Source: Microdochium bolleyi (lineage: Eukaryota > Ascomycota > Sordariomycetes > Xylariales > Microdochiaceae). From it: a stretch of DNA of 64,000 nt. The position numbers and the translations under genes are program-made. The stretch covers positions 372,001-436,000 of the forward strand of contig KQ964252.1 in assembly GCA_001566295.1 (NCBI GenBank), written 5' to 3'. The notes beneath the pieces are model-generated. The model was not told the DNA's origin and ran no database searches. It saw only the letters and a program-made list of their open reading frames with translations. This document shows, one piece after another, positions 1-12,166 of the stretch (positions are counted from its first letter, which is position 1; every line of letters starts with the position of its first letter).

Positions 1-980
1 AACAACGCCCAAGGTCTCTTGGGCTCAATGCGCGACCAGACCGCCGAGCTGTCTCTGCAGCTCAAGGAGGCGCAGGGCCAGGCGGAGAGCCTGGAGGAGG
101 AACTGGCCGAGGTCCAGAAGCACCTGCTCGAGCGGACGCGGGAGGGCGAGACCATGCGTCGGATGCTCGCGGACGTAGACGAACGCGCGGACGCGAAAGT
201 GCGCGAGATGCGATCCCGCATGGAAGCCGCGGTGGAAGAACGCGACCGGATCGAGGACGAGTCATCGACACTCGCCCGCCGGCGCGCGCGCGAGTCCGAG
301 GAGCTCAAGAGCAAGGTACGCGACCTGGAGCGCGAGGTCAAGGCGCTCGGCAACGAGAAGGACGACCTCGAGGCGCGCGAACGAGAGTGGCGCCGCCGCC
401 GCGAGGAGCTCGAGCAGGTCGAGTCCAAGGCGGAGGCCGAGGTCGAGGAGATGCGGTCTACTGTGTCGAGCCTGCGGTCCGCGCTGGACGCGTCAGAGCA
501 GCAGGTGCGCGACGCGGAGAAGCAGCGGGCCGACCTCCGGAGGCTTCTTGACGAGGCGCGAGGCCGGTACGAGCGGACGAACAAGGAGCTCAAGACGGTG
601 CAGGGGCGGCTCACGTCGAGTGCGGGCGTGGCGAGCAGTGGGCGGAGCAGCATCGACTCGACGCGCAGCGGGGCGAACGGCAGCACACCGGCGTCGTCGT
701 CGGCGATCGGGAGCGCGAGCAGCGCGGGGACACCAGATACGCTGTATCTCAAGACGATCCTGCTGCAGTTCCTCGAGGTCAAGGACGACAAGGTGCGGGG
801 ACAGCTTGTGCCCGTGCTGGGGAAGCTGCTGCGGTTCGACAAGTGAGTGTGGTTGCTTTCATCCCGTTTAGTCCCTACCTCCGTCTATATGGCTTTTGCT
901 AACACTGGTGATCTTTGTGTAGAAACGACGAACAGAAGTGGCTAGCCGCAGTCCAGGCCTTGTCGAAACCTGGGAGGTAA
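1..980 (+). CDS. GRIP-domain golgin (C-terminal part)
   Basis: The reading frame is open from the window edge, so the 5' end lies outside. Exon 1 runs to 842, an 80-nt intron (843-922, GTGAGT..TGTAG) follows, and the last exon ends at the TAA at 978-980. The first ~200 residues are a charged heptad-like coiled coil (Glu/Arg/Lys/Leu-rich), followed by a Ser/Thr/Gly-rich linker of about 45 residues. A C-terminal GRIP domain begins at DTLYLKTILLQFLEV and continues through the splice join to KWLAAVQAL. GRIP domains bind Arl1-type GTPases and place coiled-coil tethers on the trans-Golgi; the yeast counterpart is Imh1. The conserved aromatic of the domain is the Tyr of LYLK. Identification of the domain is firm; the exact golgin subfamily is inferred because most of the protein is missing. 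Confidence 0.85.
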
Positions 981-1435
981 TGCTAGTGTTTTGATGATGC
1001 GGTGAGCTGTCACTGGCTCGCACGAGAGGAGGCGCCAAAGCCTGCAGAGGTCAATAACACTGGGGAGAAAGACGTGTTGCTTCTTAATGCCTATTTGTTC
1101 AGCGCTGCATAATTCCGCCCTAGCACTCAGCAGTGTGTATTTGTAGGAGACGGAGATGGGAAACAGCGCGGACCCCCCTAATCATGCATGGCTTTGGCGA
1201 ATATAGAGGGATTTCCAAACCGGGACTGATGCATACATTCTCCTGAGTCTGTTATAATCGAAAACATGCCGGTGATTGAAGAGTGCTGGATCCGCGCCTC
1301 CGGCCTCCGGCTCGAGTTCTCGTCTCCTCCCCCGCGATCTGCCCCACTCACGGAGCTCTACGGAGTCCTCCGTATAAGTGGGGCGCCGCGCGACCGCAGC
1401 TCCGATGAATTTTTCTGCCCTGCGAGTCTGGTGGC
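981..1435. other. Intergenic, golgin to MYND gene
   Basis: About 450 bases hold the golgin 3' UTR and the promoter and possible 5' exon of the next gene. A TATAAT-like sequence lies near 1253. I see no ATG exon that clearly splices into the MYND reading frame. Confidence 0.4.
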
Positions 1436-2292
1436 GTGGGCCCTTTTGCGCCAAAGTCGAGCTCCAGCCTTTTTCTACATCCCGTATACTCGGAACTCGC
1501 ACAAACCATTGGGACGGCCGACGACACACCGAAGGCCGGTGGCAACCCTTACGAGACCAACCTTGCCAGGAGCTTGAAGACTCAACTTCGGGACACACTG
1601 TCAGCGACGGCAGCAGCAGCGGCATCCGCAAAAATGTCATACGTTGCGGGCAAGGTCATGGCGGAGCTGAACGCACAGGAGGAGGCCGCGGACAATAGCA
1701 ACAACACGGGCGCGGGCACGGCGTCGTCCTCAACGGCGGCAGCCGCGGCGGCGGCGGGAAGCGGTTCTGGTGAGTATAGTACTATGTCCTTCCAATAGTT
1801 CACACAAAGAGACGACGCGCAGACTCTACATCATCTCAAACTTCTCATAACGACTTGCCATTCTCATCTCATCTCATCCCGTTTGATGATACGTCATGAT
1901 ATATGAATCTATCTCACTGACACATCCCTCCAGACTCTCAACAACCCACACAGTCCTCAACAGCAGGCCCCTCTTCCTCCTCCCCCTCCACATCAGCAGC
2001 AGCAGCAGCAGCGCCGCCCGCAAAGTGCGCCTCGTGCTCCAAGCCCGAGACCTCGCCGGACCCGGAGGACAGCCCGTCCCTGAAGCCGTGCCTCGCGTGC
2101 AAGACGGCGCTGTACTGCTCGCGCGAGTGCAAAAAGGCCGACGCCAAGAAGCACAAGAAGGTCTGCGCCGAGCTCGCGCAGGAGTGGCACAGGACGCACA
2201 CGGTGAAACTGGCCAGCAGCGGCGGCGGGGGCAGGAAGGCACCCGGGGAAGGGCACAGGGGGGGTCTGCAGAAGTGGCAATTCGATACGTGA
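1436..2292 (+). CDS. MYND-type zinc finger protein
   Basis: Exon 1 ends at 1769 and a 164-nt intron (1770-1933, GTGAGT..CCTCCAG with CTGAC branch) joins it to the exon ending at the TGA at 2290-2292. The second exon encodes a MYND finger (about 2026-2170): CASC, then CLAC, then YCSRECKKAD and HKKVC, the C-x2-C, C-x2-C, YCSxxC, HxxxC pattern of this zinc-binding protein-interaction module. The N-terminal part has poly-Ala and Ser/Thr-rich stretches. The 5' end is not settled: the frame is open back to 1409 without an ATG, and coding-like sequence starts before the first in-frame ATG at 1634. Either translation starts at 1634 (164 residues) or an upstream short exon exists; 1436 is a provisional edge. 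The partner or pathway cannot be told from sequence. Confidence 0.65.
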
Positions 2293-3216
2293 AGTGGGAT
2301 CTGTGGCTCTCTCTATGTCTTCTAACTGGTCTGGGGAACAAAAGCAGGCGCGGAAAGTGCCGGGGATTGATGACGTTGCAGAGATTTGGGGCGTTTGCGG
2401 TTGTTCTTGGGAAGAGAAAAATAAACCCGAAAAAAGGGGAGGCGCAGTGGCCCATCTACCTACAGGATTTGGTATTCAGTATGGTCTGCATGATCGTGCC
2501 GGTAGTTGAGGTTGGGCATAACGAGAAAGTATAATGAGACCGTGTATAGCCAAGAACGTCTCCCATAGGAGAAAAGTGCTCCCCCGCGGACCGTTGAAAC
2601 ATGACAATGAGGCCCGCTCTCTTTGTGTCGTAATATATCAGCTAACGCCCATGCAAGCGGCTGCGTATTGATATTTTCTTTTTCCTTATCCACAATGTAT
2701 AGTGCTCCTTACGGACACTTTCGACACTCCATCGCTCAATCATCCGGCATTAGCTAGTGCTGCAAATTGGCCAAAGCAGCCAGACTATAGATGCGCGTCA
2801 ATCTTTCCGCTATTTGGTATACGAAGGCAACTATCTTCATCTTCGTGACAAAAGGAGAGCAAGGTGCACACAGCAACTTACAAACTGATGTGCATGCAGC
2901 GAAAGCATGGGCCGGCCACATCTATACACATCAACTCGGGTCTTTCGCAAACTGGATGTGCGTCTCTCAGATGCAGTCGGTAAGTTGATATAGACATTTG
3001 GATTTTTCGCTGCCAGAAAATTATGTACTGTAGAAGAGGTATATACGGGGGCCATCCCTGCGTCCCCAAGTTTTCAAATCTCGGCTTTCCCCTTCCTCAT
3101 CATGTCCTTCATGCGTCGTCGTCGTGAGCCACACTTTTTCGTTATATATACGTGATCATTCCCAATTCTCGTGTTCTTAACCCTTCTCAGAAGGCATCGC
3201 TATCACGAAAGGCGAC
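2293..3216. other. Intergenic, convergent 3' regions
   Basis: This stretch separates the MYND gene (+) from the cutinase (-), so it should hold two 3' UTRs. No coding pattern or repeat was recognised. Confidence 0.4.
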
Positions 3217-4043
3217 TTATGCCTTGCTGACGATGAAGCGGGCAGCCTGATCGGCGGTGTCGGCGTAGTTGGAGTGGGCGCCGGTAATGATGAGGGTGCC
3301 CTCGCAGACGAGATCGCCGGTGTGGCTGGGTTTGGTCAGTATTCTGTGTGGTCTCAGATATATCAGGGTCAAGGATGACGAACCAGATGATGAGGGTCTT
3401 GGAGGGGTCGAAGCTGGGGATGCGGCCGCCGTCCTGCTTCTTCTGGGTGTCGCCGAAGGTGACGGCAGCGGCGACCTTGGCCTTGACGGCGGTCGAGAGC
3501 TGCTCGACGGCGCGGTGCACGAGGGCGGCACCTTGCGAGTAGCCCGAAACGAAGATCTTGGAGCTGGCGCACTGAGTCGTCGCAGAGGTGATGGCCTGGG
3601 CGAAGGAGCGGGCCTCGTTGGCAGGGGCGCCACCGGAGTTCAGGTTGCCGAGGAGCGAGGCCGAGTAGGCGACGCCCTGGCCGGCGACGTTGGCATCACC
3701 AAGAGTGGCCTTGACGGCGGCGATGACCTGGGGGCCCGGGTTGTCACCCTGTATGTTTGCGTGTGAGTGGGCTGGGCCTTTTTGAGATTGGGTTATACGG
3801 CTGAGCAGCACTTACGATGTTGCCGCCCTGGTTCGTGCCACGGGCGAAGAAGAAGATGTAAGGACGGCAGCCGCCGCTGGAGAACTCGTTGAGAGTGTTG
3901 GTAGCACGGGCGTCGTAGCCGGAGGTGGCCGCAACCTCGAGGAAGCCAGCCTCGGGCGCCGCGCGCTCGCCAAGAGGCTCACCCAGGGGAGAGGCAGTGA
4001 CGGCGGTGGCCAGGAGGGCGACGGTGGCGGCGGAGAACTTCAT
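3217..4043 (-). CDS. Secreted cutinase
   Basis: Three exons: 4043-3816, 3748-3384 and 3325-3217, giving 233 residues, the usual cutinase size. Introns are 3749-3815 (GTAAGT) and 3326-3383 (GTTCGT). The second join is fixed by motif: it restores the Cys of ICHTGDLVCEG. Residues 1-18 are a signal peptide. Ser147 lies in GYSQG, Asp202 in TGDLVC and His215 in TGAHSNY, the alpha/beta-hydrolase triad. Cys59/Cys136 and Cys198/Cys205 match the two family disulfides. Cutinases hydrolyse ester bonds of plant cutin and related polyesters outside the cell, which points to a plant-associated or saprotrophic lifestyle. A TATAAATAG lies about 185 nt upstream of the ATG. Function is inferred from family; the host plant substrate is unknown. 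Confidence 0.93.
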
Positions 4044-7000
4044 CTTGAGGGCGTGATGTGGGTTTTGGATAGAGAGGGGATGTGCTTGTTCCTGACAAGG
4101 GATTCAAGCGATCGACGCCGATGGGGAGCAGGCAAGGGATGAGGAGGGTGAGCCGAGAAGGATGGTTCTGCTGAACTGAGGAGGAAAGGAGCCACGATGA
4201 GGTGTCTATGGCGGCGAGACGGGTCTATTTATACAGATATATAGGTGTGAGGCCCGCAAGAGCCATCCCCTGAGTGGAGGACGACCAGCCATCGAGCATT
4301 CAGTCTGCTGTGCCGTGCCAGTGCTGCCGCTGCGACGCGGCGTGGACGAATAGTCGGCTGGTGCTGTAGCGAGTACCGGCAGCTTGTGTGGGCCATGTAC
4401 CTCCAGGAACACGACGAGAGCTGCCGATCTTGCCTGTTGACAGCAAGGTACCCTCGTCGGCGGTCCGAAAGAGAAGCCGGCATGTGAGCAGCCCTGGAGG
4501 TATGCCAAGTACCTGGCAGGGGGGTTTCCTGGGGCAGACTTGGAGTGCCGCCGCCAAGCGGCCGTGACTGCGGCATGCCGGGCAGATCGATCTGACCAAG
4601 TTACGGTGCTGGACTGGACAATCTGGCATGTGAAGCTGCCTCATGGTGTGTACTCCATGGTGGCGGTCTGGGGTACAGCCGCATGATGGAAAATATGAGG
4701 AACGTCGACCGGGGACCTGTGTAGTACCGGGCCCTGCGGCTGTGGTGGAGCGACGGGAGGCGGACATGAATCGTGAGATTGCGATGATTGTGGGACGACG
4801 GGTCTCTGGTGGAACACAATACGAGTTGTTGACCTCGACTGGGACCTGGCCCGGGTGTTGAGTCCAGGACTGAAGCCCCGAGTCGACGTCGAATGTCGGG
4901 GGCCCCAGCTGAGCAGGAGGACAGAGGCGAGGTGCCGTGGTGGTTGGACGTTGGAGCGGTGGCGCTTCCCCGGATTCTGCGTGGCCGATGGTGTTGCATT
5001 GGGGAGGGGAGGCACCCTGCGCTCCCCAGCGCAGCGAGGCTAAAAGATGGGTGTTGGACCGCAACGTGGGCGCTATCCCCGATGTGGCCCCTCCCGCCGG
5101 CAGTAGCCTGCGGTCTCTGCCACCCTCGGTCGTTGCTGCCAGATCAGTCGAGGCCAGCGCTTCCGGGCCCTGCTTCGATTGCGTAACACGTCCATGGATG
5201 CATGTGCTCCGTCCCTCGAGGGACCAGCCTGTCTGCGGGTGACAAGTTGACAACTCACCTGGGCAGAGTTTGCGGAGAAGAGCCCCGTATTATCACGAGC
5301 CTACTATACCGCCAACCCCCGGCCCTGTGGCTCCCATCACCCACGTGCCCCTTCTGGCAGCTCTCGCACCTTCCTCATCCGTCCGTCTCTCAACAAAAAG
5401 TGGCCAACGTCTGCGGGCTTCAAGTCACCGGCGCGTGGGGAACCCGGTTACTTGCGCTTACCCAGGCCCGGCACCTCGAGTATTCCTGTGCATACCTTTA
5501 CCCAGCTTGGCAGCAGGCGCTTACCTGAGGCTGCTGCCCTCTGGACCATCCTGCCACTGGCAACCGTCGCGGCGGGGCGGCAAGCCGGCTCGGAGTCCCT
5601 TCTGACTCCGTCTCCTCCCAAAAGTCCACGCCCACTGTCATCAAGCTCCGATCCAGGACCAGGTACGCGTATGTAGTGGTACAGAGTACCTGGCCACCTT
5701 GAAGCGGTCCAGCTGACTACTCCCAATCTGTGCTCGCGTCCCTCCTCTGGGCACTTGTCGGAGCACACCACAAAACCCCACGATGTACGCAAAGACGCCG
5801 CCATCGAACAACAAGCTTGCTGTGGCTTTTTGCGCTGCATGCTGGACGACCTCGACCCGGTCTGCCCATCCGCCCCCCCATCACGATCCGCACGGCAGCA
5901 TCCTGGATGGCCGCGCGCAGCCCGCGCCGCGCCCTTCCTGGCGGTGATCCCTTGGCGACCGAGTCCAGGACAGGCAGTCGTCCTATGCAGGTAATATCGT
6001 CGTGGGCGGCCGATCACTGTCTTCCAAGGTTTCGGGCAACGTTCCCAGGATGGGAACGTGATCAGCGGGTGCGGGGTTGATGGAGGCGTCTCCGACTCGT
6101 CCACGGCGTCGTTGGGCCGCCGGCGACTTGCTTCCCAAATCTGCCGTCGCTCGGCACGCCCCGAATCCTCGCGCTGGATGCTACGCAGTGGACGGGTTTT
6201 GGAGTTGTCTTCCCTCAGGCATGGCAGTTGTGTCCAGTGACCATCCCCACGAGCTCGGAATTGCAGTACCAGGATATCCACGTGGTCCACACCAGTGGCT
6301 GACACGCGCATTACAGAGTACAGAAATCGGCAACTCCAGCAACGGTCACACCGGCCACGAGGGCTTCCCATGCCGCGTAATCAAGGAGCTCATGCAAAAC
6401 TGCAACGGCGTCACCTTGTACCTCGAACGTGCATGCACAATGCACAATGCACAATGCGACCCGGAACAAGCCGATGTAGCACACATGACACGATGATTGT
6501 TTGCTCACTTCTATACCGAAAAGCATCGCCGTGTCCGGGTGTCCAAGCTCGACTGTCAAACGTCCATAGAAAGACCTGGCCCTTGCTCCCCATGGGACGG
6601 AAACTTGTCGTCCTGCGGGGACGGCAGACAACACCAGTGTTGCACACCACACCTAACCCAAAAACTAGGCCGCGTTGGGACTATTCAAATTCACAAACCC
6701 CTGCCGGCAGGAAGTCGAAAGTTTGACCCCGCCGCCTGTCTCTTTTCCCCAGGCAATACGACCATCCTCTTTCGGACAGCTCATCGGCGGGCCGGCTATA
6801 TTGCTTACACATGGCTGGAACGTCTCAATAGCCATTGACTGCGAGACCAGGTCCCGCGGCATATGTCAAGTAAATTCGCCCGGCGCACGGTGACGTACGC
6901 ATCCTGTTCGAGCAGGAGGTACCGTAACCCGTCTGACCCTGCTGGTATATGGCCGGTAATGGTATTGCACGTGCATATACAACAGTCATGACTGGCTCTG

Positions 7001-8524
7001 ACCCAGGGAAAGCGTTGTGTGTTTTCGTATGAGATAAATACCCTAGGGCACCTTCGAAGAGTGCGTTGCGAAGGCGTCGGCCCTGATTGGTCCGCTTCAG
7101 ATTCCGCACAGCGATCTGCCTGACCACTGCCACCTCCCGCGCCAGAACGACGTCTCCTCAACGAGCTCCCACTAACAACAACCTCTATGTTTGTTGCAGA
7201 GTAGAGGATCTCAACAAAATCCGGTGAAGGCAATCCACGTGCAGCCTGGAGCCGTCACGACTGGTGGTGTACCTACAGCATCTCAATCCCGGCGTGTCAC
7301 GGGCAGGCCGTCTAGGCTCTGGTCCCAACTGACCGGCATTTTGAAATTTTGGTCGAGCCACCCCCACGCTTTCATATCCCGCCGATTTTCTGCTCCCGAG
7401 CCGGGTCCTGCATACGCTAGGCCCAGCTCAGAGCTCACCGGCGTGATGATTCGCTGCATAGTCTCCCGGCCCGAGCCGCGCGTAGTCATCCGCCGCGGCG
7501 ATCACCATAGGTCTGCCCAGCGAGAAATTAGTAAGCCATGGGCGGTCCGTGTCTCTCTTGTTCTTTGCGACAGATATTGGATCCGAAAATATATATATGT
7601 GACGTTTCGTGCAAGTAACGTTCCTGCGCTCGACAGAGCTTGGAAAAACCGATTTCAACAGTGGTATTAACAGTAGTCTGTCTAAAAGAAAAGATTCTAA
7701 AAGAGTGACTGCGAGCACTGAAACTCGGTTTATATGCTCCAAAGGAGCTCTCAATGCTGACTCATCGGTGCTATGCGAGCACCGGTACGTACCTTACCTG
7801 CTCAATGTCACAATATATATGTGATTGTACTGGTACTCACTAGCCCGTGCTGTAGAGGTGGTTTCTTGGAAATCTTCAAAAATAGTCTCAACGGGAAGCA
7901 TTGTCGACGTGGCTTCGCCTATTACTGACACCATCGGGACAGGAGCCTTTTCGAGGTCGTTCGTGCACATAGGCAAAAAAGAAAAAAAGAAAAAAGGCCT
8001 GGCCACTACCGACTCGTGAAGTGATCCTGCACGTAGTTACTGCTCGATTCTTCGATTCCTCCTGTACAGCAAGGGCTGGGATGATTCTAGGATGTGTGTG
8101 TGCACTGCGCGTGAAAAATATGCAGAGAGTCCCGTCGTAGGGATCCGGAGCGCCACAGTCCTCCATGCCTCAATGCCGGGGCGTTTACCTGCGGATCTAT
8201 CCTACTCGTCCATGGGGAGGATCTGAGCCAAGGCAGTGGTAGGTCTACCCCTACTGCCGAGATCGTGGATGGTGTCAACATTTCTTTCTGTTTCTTGAAA
8301 TTCGCGGCGCAGCAAGCTCCGAGTCTAGCAACTCGCGGGCATAGCAGCACAAAGAGTTTTACTGTGCTGTCTGGAGAGAGATATACATGTTCGTTAAAAT
8401 GGCTATTGTATAATGTAGCTACCGTGTGTTTCGTTGCATAGTCAAGAAAGTTACATGGGAACAACTGGCAAACAAACCTAACCCGGAATATGACAGTCAC
8501 GTGTTACGCCAGGTTTGCTCAACC
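4044..8524. other. Gene-poor region beside cutinase
   Basis: About 4.5 kb without a recognisable gene. Several open frames of 100-300 codons exist on both strands (for example near 4300-5250 and 5450-6370), but their translations are Arg/Pro/Ser-rich, low in hydrophobic patterning and match no family, as expected of GC-rich non-coding DNA. The first 200 bases upstream of 4043 are cutinase promoter. GGTACC/AGTACCT-type motifs recur (4448, 4500, 5688, 6912, 7780). Confidence 0.5.
4225..4233 (-). promoter_or_regulatory. TATA box of cutinase gene
   Basis: TATAAATAG on the minus strand, about 185 nt upstream of the cutinase ATG. It is an ordinary core-promoter match, compatible with an inducible gene with a long 5' UTR. 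Confidence 0.5.
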
Positions 8525-9635
8525 CTACTGCGCTTGCCAGTAAGCCGGCCCCGTGGCCGGAGACTCCGCCGGCTCGTAATATACTCCGCTGCCTGGCAGT
8601 GTGCTGTCGTGAAGCTCGCCGTCTGGCCCCATCTCGTAGAAGACGCCGCCTGGCGAATCCTCGTCGTACGCATCCCAAAGCGCCTGTTGCTTCCTCCTGC
8701 TGCTCCTGCTCGCTTCAGGATGCGCATGATGAGTATATGCCTGCGCTGTGGTGCTGCTCGTGGGAATATACTGGGTAAATCCCCAGCTGACATCAGGTGG
8801 TGGCGATGGCGGAGCTGGGCCGCCGCCTCCACCGCTACCACCGCTGAGTCTCCTGTGGGCCTGGTCGAGGTTGGACTCCAGCCTTTGGACGATCTTCTCG
8901 ACTTTTTGGAGCGTTTTCTGGTTGGTGTTGGCCTCCTGGACGGTGGCCTCCAAGCTACGGATGGCGTCCTTGATGGTCTGGAGTGTTTCTTGCTGGCTTG
9001 AGAGGAGATTCATCAGTGCTTCCTGGTTGTCCCTAATGGCTTATCGAATCAACGGTCAGCTTGATGATTTAATTTCTGTGTTGGAGTGGATGGTATCGTG
9101 GATTTGAAAAAGTCCAGTATGCAGGTTAGGGACAGGGAATGCGCCTCGCCCTTCTCCCCTGGTCAGCTTACTTGATAGCCGCGAGGTGTGCTAAGCACAA
9201 GTCGACCTTGATCTTTTGCACCGCGCTAGTGCTTTCCGAGTAGAACGCGCTGAACCGCCCGCGGAACTTTCTGATCATGGACTCGACCTTGCTCACGCTC
9301 GCACCGCTTTGGTCCGCTGCGTTGAGCTGTGCGAGGACTTCGTTGAGATCCTTTTCCGTTTCGGAGATGCGCTTGTTGAGGCCCTTGTAGAAATCAGAGG
9401 CCGCGGTCCTGGCCGTTTCTGGCTGGTTTCCGTCCTTGATGATCGGTTTCAGTCGTGCGAGCTCCGTCTTCAAGTGAAGTAGGTCGACCTACGCTTGTTG
9501 AAGACTCTCAGGGGCGTTCGCGAAAGCCTTGGCGTGTCCGTACAACCTCTCGAGTGTGGCCTCTACGCCCCCAAACGAACTGACACAGCCAAGGATGGCA
9601 TTGAAGTCAAGGAAACCCGGAGCAAGCGTGGCCAT
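8525..9635 (-). pseudogene. Coiled-coil fungal protein with in-frame stop
   Basis: Two exons (9635-9172 and 9032-8525) are joined over an intron at 9033-9171 (GTAAGC..CATTAG). The N-terminal part (GFLDFNAILGCVSSFGGVEATLERLYGHAKAFA) resembles the helical N-terminal domains found on many fungal signalling and STAND-like proteins. After it come heptad-like helices (LKTELARLKPIIKDG; SQQETLQTIKDAIRSLEATV), a Gly/Pro linker and an acidic tail. The frame is interrupted by TAG at 9491-9489, between SLQQA and VDLLHLKTELARL; sequence on both sides is clearly one frame and one protein. Removing it by a 25-nt intron is not plausible. A single C-to-T change from CAG (Gln) would explain it. This is therefore a nonsense allele, recent pseudogene or base-call error. 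The ATG at 9635 is the first in-frame one. Function unknown. Confidence 0.6.
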
Positions 9636-10726
9636 TGCAAACCCGTACAGTGAGTCGTTTTTGCTGCTGTTGCAAGGGATGATCCGGATCAGCAGTCGAG
9701 GAGTGAATAAAGACACCTAACTGACTTGGCCACAGTCAATGTCGGAGCTCGAGCATCTTTCGGGCACCAGCGCTTCCAGACTGGAGGAATAGTAGTGACA
9801 TATATGCGCCTGGAGGTGAGGACGAGAGTTGGCTAGCCACACGCAGCATCCAGCACAGGGACGTACTCGCTCGTGGCCCATTCTGGTCTCCGCGCACTGC
9901 GAAGCCGGGCGCAGCTCTCTCCAGCCATCGTTTCGTGAGGGTGCAGGTCCTGCTTCCGTGATTTGCTGCAACGCCACAAGACGTGCATTATCATGAAGTG
10001 GCGTCTGGAGGTGGGTGGCGATCTGTGTCCAATGGGACGCAGAAGCGTGTCGAGCCTGTCCGCAGGACGTCGCGCGAGCGGCGCGCGAGCCTTGCCTCGG
10101 TCAACAGATCCAGATCGATCGGAGGCTGGGGCCTGATGCGAATCTGCGATGTCGCCGGATGGATAAGGCGAGTACACAACTCGACAACTTTGAGGTGGTG
10201 ACATATCACTGACGACAATGAGTGTCTCCTGCTGGCAAAGGCAGCATACGTGCGAACTGCGTCGCATGTTTCGGCCCCCAAGCTCAGCCGCTCCTGCAAG
10301 AGTTGCGCTTGCTGCGCTGGGTATACTCTTCCGATGGCTCTGCAATCTGAGTTTTGGAGGACGCCTGCTGTCGTTTCAATGACCAGAAGACTGCACAGAT
10401 CTACCACCATCGTTGTAACATGATAGCAGCGCCCTGTGATCTTCGGCTCTTGTCAGAGCACAGCTGAGCACAGTAAAGAACCAGCTATTGTACACACTTT
10501 GGCATTGCCAAGGAACAGACTGGCCGTCCTCTTGAGTAGTCAAGTAGGGTTTCTATTGTTTGCTTTTATGTATGAGAGATACAGAGTAAAATCGAGAAAA
10601 TCGTCTATACCGAGCCTGCCCGCTTTGTATGTACACTATAAGCACTGAAGTCTGCCACAACCCATGTTGAAATCATTACAGTTTGTCTAGCCAGACTCCT
10701 TATTACATCCATTCTATAGTTCAAGC
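9636..10726. other. Intergenic
   Basis: About 1.1 kb between two minus-strand genes. It holds the promoter of the broken coiled-coil gene and the 3' end of the oxidoreductase gene. No gene was recognised. Confidence 0.4.
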
Positions 10727-12166
10727 CTACGCCTTACCGAAAGCTCGTATCCGAGCAGCGTACCAGGCCTAGATGGAACGGAGCAAAAAAGGTGTCAGCG
10801 ATCCGATCCCAGCTTTTCAGCGTTGTGAATTTGGTGTTTGGTCCACACTTACAGCTTCGGCACTCGCGCCCAGGGCCTTGACCTTGACGAGCCTCTGCGC
10901 CAGCGGCGCGGGCACGACCTTGACCTTGATGACGGCGTCCTCGTCCGGGACGGCCGGGTTGAGCAGCACGTCCTTGGCCCAGCGCGGGTTCATGACCGCG
11001 GGCCGCGCGACGCCGACCATGTCGCACGCGTTATCCCGCATGGCCGACTCCATGCCCGCGCGGGTCCGGAAGCCGCCCGTCAGCACGAGGGGCACGTTGC
11101 CCGGGATCGCAGCGCGGATGGCCTCGGCGAACTCGATGAAGAAGGCCTCGCGCGCCTTGGTGCGGGCCGACTTCTCTGTAGGCTGCTGGTTCTGCTGCTG
11201 CTGCTCGAGTTCCTGGTGCTCGCGGTTGAGGAGGAACTAGAGCGAGGGGAGGGAGGCAGGTCAGTATCTACGTCGCCATGCCGGGAAAACGTTATGTTTT
11301 AAGGATGGACCTACCGTAGGATCTTCATAAGTACCGCCGCTGATCTCCAAAAAGTCGATGCCCGCGGTGGTGATCTCGTCCAGCTGCTCCAGGCAGGCCT
11401 GCAGATCCTCCGCGGACTGGTGGTCGACCGAGTTGAGCTTCATGCCGACGCAGAACCCGGTCGGCACGGCGGCGCGGACGGCACGGATGATGTCGACGAT
11501 GATCTTGGCCCGCGCCCGCGCCGACCCGCCGTATGCATCCGTCCGCTGGTTCGACTTGGGCGACAGGAACTGCGCGAGCAGGTAGCCGTGCGCGGCGTGG
11601 ATCTGGGCGCCCGCGAAGCCGGCCTCGGCGGCGAGCTTGGCCGTCCGGACGTAGCCGTCCACGACGGACGCGATCTCCTCGAGCGTCATGGCGCGCGGGT
11701 TGCCGAATGAGAGCGAGACGGCGAGCCGGTGGACGAAGCTGTCGCCAAAGTCGAGCGGGATGGCGCTGGGAGCGAGCGGCCGGTCGAACCACCCGCGGCG
11801 CTTGGCCTGGGTGACGGCCTGCCGACCCGCGTGGTTGATCTGCACAATGGTCGGGCTGCCGGTGCTGCTCCGGCACGCACCCGCCCACCGCGTCCACAGC
11901 TCGAGCTGCTTGGCGTGCTCGACCGTGTCGCTGTACGCCGTGTCCCGCGCGTCGCCGAGCCACCGGTGGTCGATCATGACGTTGCCCGTGAGGACCATGC
12001 CCCAGCCGCCCTGCGCCCACTCGTCGTAGACGCGGACAAAGTCGTCGTTGGGCAGGCCGGTGGCCGCCGCGGCCATGTTCTCGGCCATGGCGGCCTTGAC
12101 GAGCCGGTTGGGCAGCGTGAGGCCGCACGGCAGCGTGATGGGCTGCGCGATCTGGAGGTCCGCCAT
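10727..12166 (-). CDS. Old yellow enzyme-type NADH:flavin oxidoreductase
   Basis: Three exons: 12166-11315, 11236-10853 and 10768-10727, 425 residues. Introns are 11237-11314 (GTAGGT..CTCTAG) and 10769-10852 (GTAAGT..ATCTAG); the last exon adds only 13 residues. The protein is a single FMN-binding TIM barrel. Landmarks are an N-terminal LPNRLVKAAMAE, the substrate-end INHAGRQ, the signature around HGYLLAQFLSP...NQRTDAYGGS, and the phosphate-binding VLTGGFRTR and MVGVARP near the C-terminus. Enzymes of this class reduce activated alkenes or related substrates with NAD(P)H. No targeting signal is visible, so it is likely cytosolic. The natural substrate cannot be predicted, and no biosynthetic neighbour sits next to it. 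Confidence 0.9.

Noticed and set aside
1266..1577. Open frame with ATG upstream of the MYND gene
   Set aside because: It is in a different frame from the MYND exons, no good donor joins it, and the translation looks random.
4300..5253. 317-codon minus-strand frame upstream of the cutinase
   Set aside because: Composition (Ser, Arg, Pro, Cys scattered) and lack of splice logic or family similarity suggest non-coding DNA.
5448..6371. 307-codon minus-strand frame
   Set aside because: No domain, no hydrophobic pattern, Arg/Gly/Ser-rich; judged a chance frame.
11325..12128. 267-codon alternative frame inside the oxidoreductase gene
   Set aside because: Same strand, shifted frame; Arg/His/Pro-rich translation typical of GC-rich shadow frames, while the other frame has clear family motifs.
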